A stretch of DNA of 64,000 nucleotides from Bradysia coprophila (lineage: Eukaryota; Arthropoda; Insecta; Diptera; Sciaridae), in assembly GCF_014529535.1 (NCBI RefSeq), contig NW_023504022.1:4150986-4214985 (forward strand). The letters are read 5' to 3'. The position numbers and the translations under genes were made by a program. Positions 23,321-34,000 of this stretch are shown in pieces (within the stretch, counting starts at the first letter, position 1; each line of letters starts with the position of its first letter). The notes beneath the pieces were generated by a model. That model did no database searches. It saw nothing but the letters and a program-made list of their open reading frames with translations, and had not been told where the DNA came from.

Positions 23321-25678
23321 TTTTTAGACCCGTACGAAGTACTGGGGGTCTTATAGGTTTACGCATACGTTTGTAACACGTCGAATTGGACTCCCTGAGT
23401 AAGGGGAAACCTATTGTGGTTGTCTAGAGATGCCAAATCAGTGAAAAAAAAATGTCCGTCTGTCCGTCTGTCTGTCTGCACGATAACTTGAGTAAAACGC
23501 ATCCGATTTTGAAAATTCTTTTTTTTCCCGTTTGGTAATGTCAAAAGACAGGCTAAGTTCGAAGATGAGTGATTTTGGATCGACCCCTCCCGAGCTGTGG
23601 CCCAATAAGTGCTTTACGGTTTTTCGAAGATATCTCCGGACATTCAAACGTTACACTTGTAAATGATACGTCAAATAAAAGGTATTTACAATACCGATCG
23701 ACAAAAAACGAGCCATCAGAACAGTCGGAGCGTTTGCTGCGACTGAGCCCCGTACAAACCCGTATATCTATTGCGTACGTGACCCTAGTGCGTCTGTCAC
23801 CCTACTTTGACCGTAAGCCTATTGCGCCGGTTAATGTAGTTAAAGTAAAATTATTATGTAATGTGTACATCTTAGAAATTGCGCATAGCGCAATTACGAA
23901 GCCCCGTACGACGTTCCTTTCAAATGAAACAAAAATTTCAAATCGCCCTAAAATTTTAATTTATTGAGTAAAAATACACATAGGGCCCTAGTAGCGGCCT
24001 TAGTCCGAGGACCCAAATTTAATTTTTTTTCAACAACATTCTATTCGGCCTTTGATTACCTTCCAAATGAAACAAAAATTACGAAAAACGGATGAAATTT
24101 ACTCGAGTTCTATGTAAAATACACATAGGGCCCTAGTAGTGGCCTTAGTCCAAGGACCCAATTTTTTTTTTTTTTTTTTCAACTACATTCTATTCGGCCT
24201 TTGATTACCTTCCAAATGACACAAAAATTACGAAAAACGAATGAAATTTACTCGAGTTCTATGTAAAATGCACATAGGGCTCAAGTAGCGGCCTTAGGCC
24301 AAGGACCCAATTTTTTTTTTCACCAACATTCTATTCGGCCTTCGATTACCTTCCAAATCAAACAAAAATTACGAAAAATGAATGAAATTTACTCGAGTTC
24401 TATGTAAAATACACATAGGGCCCTAGTAGCATTTCACTTCTAAGGCCCTAACTCACGGTCCACTCACCCGATTTTAAAAAATTGACAATACCTATCATTT
24501 GCCGTTTCATTTACATTTCCATCGTTTGTTTTGCCATAAATATCACCAAAAGACCTTAAATCACTTATTAGGTGGCCCTAACTCACGAAGGGCCGACCCG
24601 AATATGCCCATCTTCGAACTTAGCCTCACTATTTCGACTATCTTTCAGGGAAAAAAAAAATTTTGAAATCGGATTTGATTTACTCAAGATATCGACGTGA
24701 CGGACAGACGGACAGACAAAATTTTTATTGCGAATTCGTCATCTATGAAAATAGGCAAACACTTTGCCCTTACCGTCCGAATTCCATCAATTACACACGG
24801 CATCGTAATCCTATAAGCCCCTTCGTACTTCGTACGGGGCTAAAAAGTTTATGGAAATCGGATGACCGACTCGTGAGTTAGACCCCTTGGTGTGAAAAAG
24901 GCACAGGGCGGCAAGCAGTTTTTGCTTGTAGGTCGGCCACATTTGAACATATTTCGTTTGTTTTAGCTTTATTAGATAGGTATTGACCGTACCAATCAGG
25001 GAAAAAAAAGTTCATGAAATTATGTTCTCCGGAGCGTGAGCTAGGTCTCTTGAAGTGAGCTCTTATCTGGCTACTCGGAAGTACAGTGAACGTGGTGTAT
25101 TTTGTCAATATCTCGAGTAAATTTTGACCGAATTTCATGAATTTTTTTGTTTGAAAGGTATTAACGATTGTAAAGCGTCGGTAAAATTTCCGGTCTCCTA
25201 ACAAAATGGCTGCCGGTGGCCATATTGGATTTTAATAAAAGTGATATATATTGGGGAAAATGGTACTTAGAGAGTTTCTGTTAACATGGAAATAATTTGT
25301 TATGTGTGTGGGGTGTTTCAGGCATTCCATATATGGACATCTATATACAGCTATATTGAGCTATATACAGGCATGTAGAGCTATATAATAGCATATATTT
25401 ATCTGTGAAATGTTTATTTATATGTAAATATAGTTAAATATAGCGGTTTATAGCTGTTTAAATAGGAATTTATGAAAGTTGACTTCGTACGGGGCTGTCT
25501 ATATTGCCTCCGGCGATTTATTTGTTGATGATAACAAGGCAAAGAGTGGATAATGTAAGTGATTTTAAAGGGCGAATAGTTTTTCAGCAGAGAATGAAGT
25601 AAAAGAAATGAAGAGTTTCACAGTAAAGGCTTTTGATGCGAATAGGTGTTTCGTACGGGTCGGCGTTAGCTATGTTTA
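23321..25678. mobile_element. Family A repeat, copy A1, interrupted by a family B element
   Basis: Left end TTTTTAGACCCGTACGAAGT; right end GTTTCGTACGGGTCGGCGTT followed by AGCTATGTTT. Both ends carry GACCCGTACGAA in inverted orientation. Comparison with the reversed copies at 50819-52053 and 52134-53255 shows that about 23704-24846 is extra sequence inserted in a poly(A) run. The interior carries GTCTGTCTGTCTG near the left, AGGCTAAGTTCGAAGATG, GGCTGCCGGTGGCCATATTG and an ATATA-rich tract. No transposase ORF, so non-autonomous. Superfamily unknown. Confidence 0.75.
23704..24846. mobile_element. Family B repeat, copy B1, nested in A1
   Basis: Ends are ACGAGCCATCAGAACAGTCG (left) and GTACTTCGTACGGGGCTAAA (right). 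The reversed copy B2 lies at 44193-45021 with the same two ends. B1 holds a tandem of three ~138-bp units near 24000-24440 (CTATTCGGCC, ACTCGAGTTCTATGTAAAA, CACATAGGGCCC). B resembles A near one end (CCCGTACGAAGTAC, GGGxCTTATAGG), so the two are related subfamilies. Confidence 0.75.
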
Positions 25679-25809
25679 AAACAAAGAATGAAGCAAACAG
25701 CCTTTTTTCAGAAGTAGGCTGCTGTAGTGAACTCCTGCTCAAAACAAATGGAAAATGTATTCGAAACATTTACCACTTAAAACCGCTTAATTTGTAAGAA
25801 TGTGCTGTA

Positions 25810-25815
25810 TTTATT
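25810..25815 (-). promoter_or_regulatory. Polyadenylation signal AATAAA for the lectin gene
   Basis: AATAAA on the minus strand, 60 bp beyond the stop at 25875. Confidence 0.65.
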
Positions 25816-25874
25816 GAAAAGAAAGCGAAACTGTTGCAGTACAGTGTACCGTGTCCCAACATCAGCCTAAATTT

Positions 25875-27050
25875 TTACTTTTTTGGAATGCACTCGTACA
25901 TCACATCCAGATATTTAACCGTACCCGAACATGGATTGGTGCCAAAAGTATCGTTCACAACCGGTATGGTGCAGCTCTGCTTATCAGTGCATCTAGTGCG
26001 CACAACCTCCAAGCCTTTTGGGTGGGAACATTTGTCAGTAGCCAATTCGAAAGCCTCACAAATAGTTTTCGTTGAGCGACCGTAATTTGCGCTGATTATA
26101 TTCACTACAAGTCCTGCATCGCATTTAAGAGTCAAATCAGAATATTGGCAGGCTATCAGACGCTTTTGAGCTAAGAAAATTGAGAAGAAATTGAAGTTGG
26201 TCTAAATGTTACGGTCCTTTAGGCTACAACTCACATTTAACGCATTCGTACTGTATGTCTAAGTACTTCGAAGATGCTCCATCGCATGGATCTTGAAATA
26301 CTTGGTTGGTGACTGGTATACTGCAACTTTGTTTCGTTAAACACAGATCGATAGCAGTTTTCGTGCTATTCTCACTGAAACAGTCTTTCCTATCAATCAG
26401 AGCTCCGTTCTTGCAAGTTTTTGATACTTGTTCGCCATAATTTGCACGCCGAACAGAGACTGATTCTCCGTCACCACATTTTACGTCCAAATTCGATCCT
26501 TCGCAAACTATTGATTCTTTGGGTGTCGGATCTATGGTAAGAGTAAACCAGAGTGAATACAGAAAGCAGCTTCAATGACATGAATTTCGTTTACTCACTT
26601 GGAATGCACTGATACCTCACATCCAGATATTTGACTGTTCCCGAACATGGATTGCCGAAAACATCGTTGCTAGCCGCAACATTACAACTTTGCTGCTTAT
26701 TGCACTTAGTCTTCACAATCTCAATACTTCCTTTCGCTGCACAAGCGGTGCTAAGCAATTCATTAGTTTTGCAAATGGTTTTCGATAGGCGACCATAGAT
26801 TGCATTTACCACATCGATGTAATATCCTGGTTCACATGTTATGTTCAGCGAAGTATATTGGCATGCCAGTGATTGTTTGGTGTCCGGAAGCGCTGTTGTT
26901 ACGATTAAATGATTCGTTAATTAGGAACATCGAAGATGGATAATAGCGCAGATAATTACTGTCAACATCTTGGGCCCACACTGGCCCTCCATACATTACC
27001 ACCAATGATAGAATGGTAATTGATAACACTAAATTGCTGTTTATAGCCAT
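25875..27050 (-). CDS. Secreted protein with three SUEL-type (rhamnose-binding) lectin domains
   Basis: Four exons: 27050-26960, 26892-26599, 26531-26235, 26170-25875, with introns of 64-67 bp, all phase 1, giving 325 aa. Residues 1-26 are a signal peptide ending GGPVWA. Each of the next three exons encodes one SUEL/Gal_Lectin domain (~34-128, ~132-226, ~230-323). Each domain has eight cysteines in the family order and the signature pieces YGR...NPC...KYLDVRYQC (domain 2 has YGE and QDPC). In known members this fold binds L-rhamnose or D-galactose and acts extracellularly in recognition or egg/immune roles; ligand and role here are inference. There is no membrane anchor after domain 3. Domains 1 and 3 are the closest pair. 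Twin TATA-like boxes lie upstream and AATAAA lies downstream. Confidence 0.92.
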
Positions 27051-27160
27051 TGTCTTCAGCTTTGCTTTAACAGATTTCAGACAAGTTTTAATTAGCTTTG
27101 CTAACACTCTCTGTAGATATGTTACACAATACTGCAATTGACTTCAATGAATTAACGATC

Positions 27161-27177
27161 TTTTATAGGTATTTATA
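27161..27177 (-). promoter_or_regulatory. Twin TATA-like boxes of the lectin gene
   Basis: On the minus strand TATAAAT (27177-27171) and TATAAAA (27167-27161) lie 10 bp apart, followed about 30 bp later by TCAATTG near 27130. The ATG is at 27050, implying a 5' UTR of roughly 80 bp. Confidence 0.5.
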
Positions 27178-27304
27178 GGCAAATCAGGTATTCTCACGTA
27201 CAGTATCTGTGTAGGAAACATATTATGAAAACCAACTTGCAGGTAACGAGCGATAGCGAGGGGTAACATACTCTTTTACTTTACGTTACAATGTGATTTA
27301 CGAG

Positions 27305-27535
27305 AAAATCACACGGAAATCCACGGTGAGCTTGAAAATGTCCATACCTGAACCTGATATGTCGTGCACATGATATTATATTGATATTGGTAGAGTGCAG
27401 CTGGTTCAATTTTATTATGCTCGATTTTACTATTATCTGATTCTTAATCACGAGGCAGCCCTCAATAAAAAAATTCATGTGCACGACATATCAGGTATCG
27501 ACAATTTTTAAGCTCACCGTGAACCACGTGATTTT
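27305..27535. repeat. Inverted repeat, GTGAGCTTGAAAATG arms
   Basis: Left-arm pieces CACGGTGAGCTTGAAAATG and ATATGTCGTGCACATGA pair with TCATGTGCACGACATATC and AAGCTCACCGTG on the right. The loop is AT-rich. Non-coding. Confidence 0.75.
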
Positions 27536-27561
27536 TATAACCGAAAACTTTTTCAGTTAAA

Positions 27562-28649
27562 TTAAGAGTGATATCGCCAAAAATTCAACCAATTTTTGTG
27601 AAAATGAATAGAATTATTCGGCAATCTGGGCAAGCTATGGCTCGTTTGAATCGTCTTTCAATTCTAAGAAATAGGTATCTTTTACTTTTTCGTTTAGTTT
27701 TCCATTTTCGGAGTGACCACGTCAAAAGTGATATAAAGGGGTCGTGAAAACAGTCTTTTTGTGATACCTCGAGATAGACATGTTTCTAAAAGTTGAAATT
27801 GTTGTAGAAATATAGGCCTCCGGCAGACTTTTATGAAGAGTATAACTCGATTTTCCACATATAGTTTCCATAGTTGGGAACGGTTATGACCTCTTGGGCA
27901 GTACAAAGAGTACATCATGAGTGACCATTTAATGACTGTAAATAAACGGTTCGCATTTCTGCTTTACAATAAGCCCATATTCGGTGCAAGCAATTGAGTT
28001 TCTGTTCTTTTTTGAAGTCAAATAAGTGAGGTTTTCAAGGCCAATGATCGTAGGGCTCAGGACATTTTTGTGCTGAACATGTAATTTTGATCTCGCTTAA
28101 TACATTTTCATCGCTCCTTCCTGTTTGACGACCAAAAACAAGTTGAAAACTCTGGAAATATGGGTCTACTGGGCAGACATTTTACTTCGACTAACCTGTG
28201 GCGCGCAACACAAAATGTCTGGGGAGTGTTTTACGTGGAATAGGAGAGGGTAAGTCCAACTACAAAACCTTATAGATACTCCCACGGATAAGTGCTGCTG
28301 CAAGCTAGCAGGAATGTCCATACATTTACCATATTTTGAGTCATAAGTCCGGAACGGGTGGCGGCCCTTACCGATGATTATACTCTTTATAAAGGTCTGC
28401 GAGAGGCCTATATTCCTACAACATTTCAACTTTTAGAAACATTTCAATCTCGAGACATCACAGTGTTTTCACGACCCCTTCACATGCTGTTACTTTTCAC
28501 GCGTTTACTCTAAAGATGAGAAACTAACAGAAAAAGTAAAAGATACCTATTTCTTAGAATTGAAAGACGATTCAAACGAGACATAGCTTGTCCAGATCGC
28601 CGAGCCATTGTTTTCAAATTGGTTCAGATTTTGGCGATATCACTCTTAA
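27562..28649. mobile_element. Foldback element G1 with TTAAGAGTGATATCGCC ends
   Basis: The termini TTAAGAGTGATATCGCCAAA and TTTGGCGATATCACTCTTAA are inverted, and the outer ~280 bp of each side pair. The element shares its ends with G2 (47665-49158) but differs in interior. In both copies TTAA stands at each edge, so TTAA could be the duplicated target. The middle is unpaired and non-coding. Confidence 0.8.
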
Positions 28650-28787
28650 CTTTTTTCTAGTTTTCAAGTTGGAATCGATTTTTGTTATGGCTCTTTACAC
28701 ATTTGCGATATTCACGTAACGACCATGAACTGGCCTTGAGTTTCAAGGAAAATTTCGATTGTACTGAGCAATCATTGCCGTTTTTCT

Positions 28788-28973
28788 CAAGGCTGTATAC
28801 TTTGGGGAGGTCACGCAGATCGTCATTTTATTAGATACGAGAGAACACACCTTTTCCATACAAACAAATTCACCAAAATTGAATTTGTATGGCGTGGTGA
28901 ATTTTTTGTACGAAACGTGGTGTGTAACCCGCGTATCTGCATCTGCAATACCTCCCCAAAGTATACAGCCTTG
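28788..28973. mobile_element. hAT-like MITE, CAAGGCTGTATACTTTGG ends
   Basis: 186 bp with inverted ends CAAGGCTGTATACTTTGGGG and its complement. Inner inverted pieces TTTGTATGG/CCATACAAA flank a short turn. Flanking 8-mers GTTTTTCT and TGTTTTCT agree at 6 of 8 positions. The same termini form the 31-bp element at 29103. Confidence 0.75.
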
Positions 28974-29102
28974 TGTTTTCTGGCACATCTGGATCTCAAT
29001 AAGACCAAAATTCGATAAAAAAATCTGCAAAGTCATGGCGAGTACCTTAAAAAACCGAACTCAAAAATGTTTATTTAACATTTTAAAGGTCGTATTTCTA
29101 GT

Positions 29103-29133
29103 CAAGGCTGTATACTCAAAGTATATAGCCTTG
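29103..29133. mobile_element. 31-bp minimal MITE made of two terminal repeats
   Basis: CAAGGCTGTATACT is followed after three bases by AGTATATAGCCTTG. The 31-bp unit is flanked by a perfect 8-bp repeat, TTTCTAGT (29095-29102 and 29134-29141). The termini match the 186-bp element 130 bp away, so this is a deletion product of that family with essentially no interior. Confidence 0.85.
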
Positions 29134-29144
29134 TTTCTAGTTGG

Positions 29145-29505
29145 GGGAAAACAAATTTTTAAAGAGATTCTAGAAATGGTCAACCCCCCTAGTATATGAT
29201 CTACAGAGATTGCTTTTTTATTTATAGAAGTTGTCCAATGTTTTGTGGTAAATTCCGTCCGTTGTCGGCGTCGCCCTAAGGCAACATCAATATACAAAAA
29301 TTAATGATGCTGAATGTAGATTTTTGATTTTAAACTGGCAATGTAAGTTTTAGATTATTTTTATTTTGTGGCAATTTGTAGATATTTATTTATATTCTTG
29401 TTTTGTGATAACACATATAGTTTTCTGTGCTTAATGATCACATATCCACTCCATCATTTTGTTGTTCAATGAACGCATATTAACATCTATTCCATTTGTT
29501 ATTCC
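29145..29505. other. Intergenic, nothing recognised
   Basis: AT-rich, without genes or repeat ends. Confidence 0.5.
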
Positions 29506-30670
29506 CTTGACTGAAAGTCAGGGTCTTACACCAGAAAATACCGAAAAATGTGGGTAACAAAAAGGTTCACTGTGATTGAAAATGTATGAAATGCTATGAA
29601 AAACGTTAAATGTGGGTAACAAAAAATCGTTGAGGGCACGATAACTTGAGTAATTTTTAACCAATTTGGATGATTCTTTTTTTTAAATACGTGGAATTAA
29701 AATCCCGAGGCTAAGTTCGAAGATGGGCTACGTAGGAGTAAGGATCTGGAAGCTATCCGAGAAAAACGGGATTTTATACTGTTGATCATAGCCTCAATTA
29801 AAAAAGATTTGGTTTGGTAGTGTGGTTAAATCATATAAGTTTGTTTTCGACGTGCATGAACTAGTAGGAAGAATAATTTCATCATTCGATGCCCATCTTC
29901 TAACGTGTAAACATCTCTTGCTAACAACTTGATAGGTGACTATCAAATTTGATAGTTGACTAACAACTTGATAGTTGACTGAAAACTTGATAGTTGACTA
30001 ACAACTTGATAGTTGACTCAAATTTGATAGTTGACTAACAACTTGATAGTTGACTAACAACTTGATAGTTGACTAACAACTTGATAGTTGACTAACAACT
30101 TGATAGTTGACTAACAACTTGATAGTTGACTATCAAGTTGTTTGTCATTTATCAAGTAGGTAGTTTTTTACTCCCTTTACAACCACATCTTACGCCAGCA
30201 AAATGCCTGTTATCAAATTAGTACACTTCGATTAAAAAGTGTAAGAAATTTTAATAAAAAAGTTAAATTTTTGCAGGCAATATAAGATGAATTATCTAAA
30301 CTAATTTTTGAAGATTTTTTTTAAATACATGGAATTAAATGAATCAAAGAGAATATTTTAAAAATTTTACGAGTGTGAAGTTTGCGGCCAGAGCGAAGCG
30401 AGGGCCGTAATCTACACGAGTCATATTTTATTTATGATTTGAAGTTGATTGAAAATCTTGAAAATTGCAAATTTTTAAGAAAATTGAGAGCTCGAAAAGT
30501 GGTCAAAAATAATTCCACCTTACCCTCGATGGTTTCCAAGAAAAAAAAATTGTCAAATGTTACTGTCATTTGCGTGGAGTCATTAATATATAAAATATAT
30601 ATTATGTATTAAATGTGACAAGTTTTCATGAATACGTCAAAAATACATTTAGAAAAGTGTCAGTCAAGGG
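29506..30670. repeat. Family C repeat, copy C1
   Basis: Begins TTATTCCCTTGACTGAAAGT, then CGATAACTTGAGTAA and GAGGCTAAGTTCGAAGATGG (29641-29728). The tandem array at 29930-30140 follows, then a hairpin module GAAGTTTGCGGCCAGAGCG with CGAAGCGAGGGCCGTAATC (30378-30413). The same start (reversed), module and hairpin occur in C2 (58100-59398). The right limit is uncertain. Confidence 0.6.
29930..30145. repeat. 19-bp tandem array, TAGTTGACTAACAACTTGA
   Basis: About 11 copies of a 19-bp unit containing TTGATAGTTGACTAACAAC. The left edge is irregular. The last unit ends in GACTATCAAGTTG, so the array can fold on itself. Confidence 0.9.
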
Positions 30671-30985
30671 ACCTGACCCGCCCAAAAGGTGGGACCTAGT
30701 TTAACAAAACTCCTTTGGTTAGTTGGTCTTATCGTTTTGTTCATCTTCGATGCTCTAATTCAGTATAGGATAAGGATATTGATCATTCAATTGATGGAGC
30801 TAAATAGCCAATGTTCGAATGTTTTCCAATGCGTAATATATGAAACTTATCTGAATCTTTCGGACAAAGTAAAAGTCTTTGATTTTACATGGAATTTTCA
30901 AACATTTTCTAACCGACGTTCTGAAACTAAAAAAAGTGGAACTATCTTCCCATTGCGTGAGTGCAGTGTGACAATGCAGTGGAAC
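30671..30985. other. Short stretch with a repeat end
   Basis: GTCAGTCAAGGGACCTGACC (30659) with CCCAAAAGGTGGGACCTAG is repeated in reverse at about 56872-56920. Nothing else recognised before the satellite. Confidence 0.45.
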
Positions 30986-31012
30986 TTTTTCAATTTTCGT
31001 AAATCTGTCTAT

Positions 31013-34000
31013 TTTGGATGAATTCTGGTGGCTCAAGGGATGGTTCATCCAAAATAGACAGATTTTCGTAAATCTGTCTATTTTTAGTGAACCATCCCTT
31101 GAGCCACCAGAATTCATCCAAAATAGACAGATTTTCGAAAATCCATGAATTTTGGTGGGACAAGGGATGGTTCACTAAAAGTAGACAGATTTACGAAAAT
31201 CTGTCTATTTTGGATAAATTTTTGGTAGCTCAAGGGATGGTTCACTAAAAATAGACAGATTTACGAAAATCTGTGTATTTTGGATGAATTCTGGTGGCTC
31301 AAGGGATAGTTCACTAAAAATAGACAGATTTACGAAAATCTGTCTATTTTGGATGAATTTTTGGTGGCTCAAGGGATGGTTCACTAAAAATAGACAGATT
31401 TACGAAAATCTGTCTATTTTGGATGAATTTTGGTGGGACAAGGGATGGTTCACTAAAAGTAGACAGATTTACGAAAATCTGTCTATTTTGGATGAATTCT
31501 GGTGGCTCAAGGGATAGTTCACTAAAAATAGACAGATTTACGAAAATCTGTCTATTTTGGATGAATTTTGGTGGCTCAAGGTATGGTTCACTAAAAATAG
31601 ACAGATTTACGAAAATCTGTCTATTTTGGATGAATTCTGGTGGCTCAAGGTATGGTTCACTAAAAATAGACAGATTTACGAAAATCTGTCTATTTTGGAT
31701 GAATTTTGGTGGCTCAAGGTATGGTTCACTAAAAATAGACAGATTTACGAAAATCTGTCTATTTTGGATGAATTCTGGTGGCTCAAGGTATGGTTCACTA
31801 AAAATAGACAGATTTACGAAAATCTGTCTATTTTGGATGAATTCTGGTGGCTCAAGGTATGGTTCACGAAAAATAGACAGATTTACGAAAATCTGTCTAT
31901 TTTGGATGAATTTTGGTGGCTCAAGGGATGGTTCACTAAAAATAGACAGATTTACGAAAATCTGTCTATTTTGGATGAATTTTGGTGGCTCAAGGTATGG
32001 TTCACTAAAAATAGACAGATTTACGAAAATCTGTCTATTTTGGATGAATTTTGGTGGCTCAAGGTATGGTTCACTAAAAATAGACAGATTTACGAAAATC
32101 TGTCTATTTTGGATGAATTCTGGTGGCTCAAGGTATGGTTCACTAAAAATAGACAGATTTACGAAAATCTGTCTATTTTGGATGAATTTTGGTGGCTCAA
32201 GGTATGGTTCACTAAAAATAGACAGATTTACGAAAATCTGTCTATTTTGGATGAATTTTGGTGGCTCAAGGTATGGTTCACTAAAAATAGACAGATTTAC
32301 GAAAATCTGTCTATTTTGGATGAATTTTGGGTGGCTCAAGGTATGGTTCACGAAAAATAGACAGATTTACGAAAATCTGTCTATTTTGGATGAATTCTGG
32401 TGGCTCAAGGTATGGTTCACTAAAAATAGACAGATTTACGAAAATCTGTCTATTTTGGATGAATTTTGGTGGCTCAAGGTATGGTTCACTAAAAATAGAC
32501 AGATTTACGAAAATCTGTCTATTTTGGATGAATTTTGGTGGCTCAAGGTATGGTTCACGAAAAATAGACAGATTTACGAAAATCTGTCTATTTTGGATGA
32601 ATTTTGGGTGGCTCAAGGTATGGTTCACGAAAAATAGACAGATTTACGAAAATCTGTCTATTTTGGATGAATTCTGGTGGCTCAAGGTATGGTTCACTAA
32701 AAATAGACAGATTTACGAAAATCTGTCTATTTTGGATGAATTTTGGTGGCTCAAGGTATGGTTCACTAAAAATAGACAGATTTACGAAAATCTGTCTATT
32801 TTGGATGAATTTTGGTGGCTCAAGGTATGGTTCACTAAAAATAGACAGATTTACGAAAATCTGTCTATTTTGGATGAATTTTGGGTGGCTCAAGGTATGG
32901 TTCACTAAAAATAGACAGATTTACGAAAATCTGTCTATTTTGGATGAATTTTGGTGGCTCAAGGTATGGTTCACGAAAAATAGACAGATTTACGAAAATC
33001 TGTCTATTTTGGATGAATTTTGGTGGCTCAAGGGATGGTTCACTAAAAATAGACAGATTTACGAAAATCTGTCTATTTTGGATGAATTTTGGTGGCTCAA
33101 GGTATGGTTCACTAAAAATAGACAGATTTACGAAAATCTGTCTATTTTGGATGAATTTTGGTGGCTCAAGGGATGGTTCACTAAAAATAGACAGATTTAC
33201 GAAAATCTGTCTATTTTGGATGAATTTTGGTGGCTCAAGGTATGGTTCACGAAAAATAGACAGATTTACGAAAATCTGTCTATTTTGGATGAATTCTGGT
33301 GGCTCAAGGTATGGTTCACTAAAAATAGACAGATTTACGAAAATCTGTCTATTTTGGATGAATTTTGGTGGCTCAAGGTATGGTTCACTAAAAATAGACA
33401 GATTTACGAAAATCTGTCTATTTTGGATGAATTCTGGTGGCTCAAGGGATGGTTCACTAAAAATAGACAGATTTACGAAAATCTGTCTATTTTGGATGAA
33501 TTTTGGTGGCTCAAGGTATGGTTCACGAAAAATAGACAGATTTACGAAAATCTGTCTATTTTGGATGAATTTTGGTGGCTCAAGGGATGGTTCACTAAAA
33601 ATAGACAGATTTACGAAAATCTGTCTATTTTGGATGAATTTTGGTGGCTCAAGGTATGGTTCACGAAAAATAGACAGATTTACGAAAATCTGTCTATTTT
33701 GGATGAATTCTGGTGGCTCAAGGTATGGTTCACTAAAAATAGACAGATTTACGAAAATCTGTCTATTTTGGATGAATTTTGGTGGCTCAAGGTATGGTTC
33801 ACTAAAAATAGACAGATTTACGAAAATCTGTCTATTTTGGATGAATTCTGGTGGCTCAAGGTATGGTTCACGAAAAATAGACAGATTTACGAAAATCTGT
33901 CTATTTTGGATGAATTTTGGTGGCTCAAGGGATGGTTCACTAAAAATAGACAGATTTACGAAAATCTGTCTATTTTGGATGAATTTTGGTGGCTCAAGGT

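Noticed and set aside
23321-25678. Helitron or LTR interpretation of family A
   Set aside because: No CTRR end with 3' hairpin, no TC/CTAG arrangement, no long direct terminal repeats and no reverse transcriptase or helicase frames; inverted GACCCGTACGAA ends favour a DNA element of unknown type.
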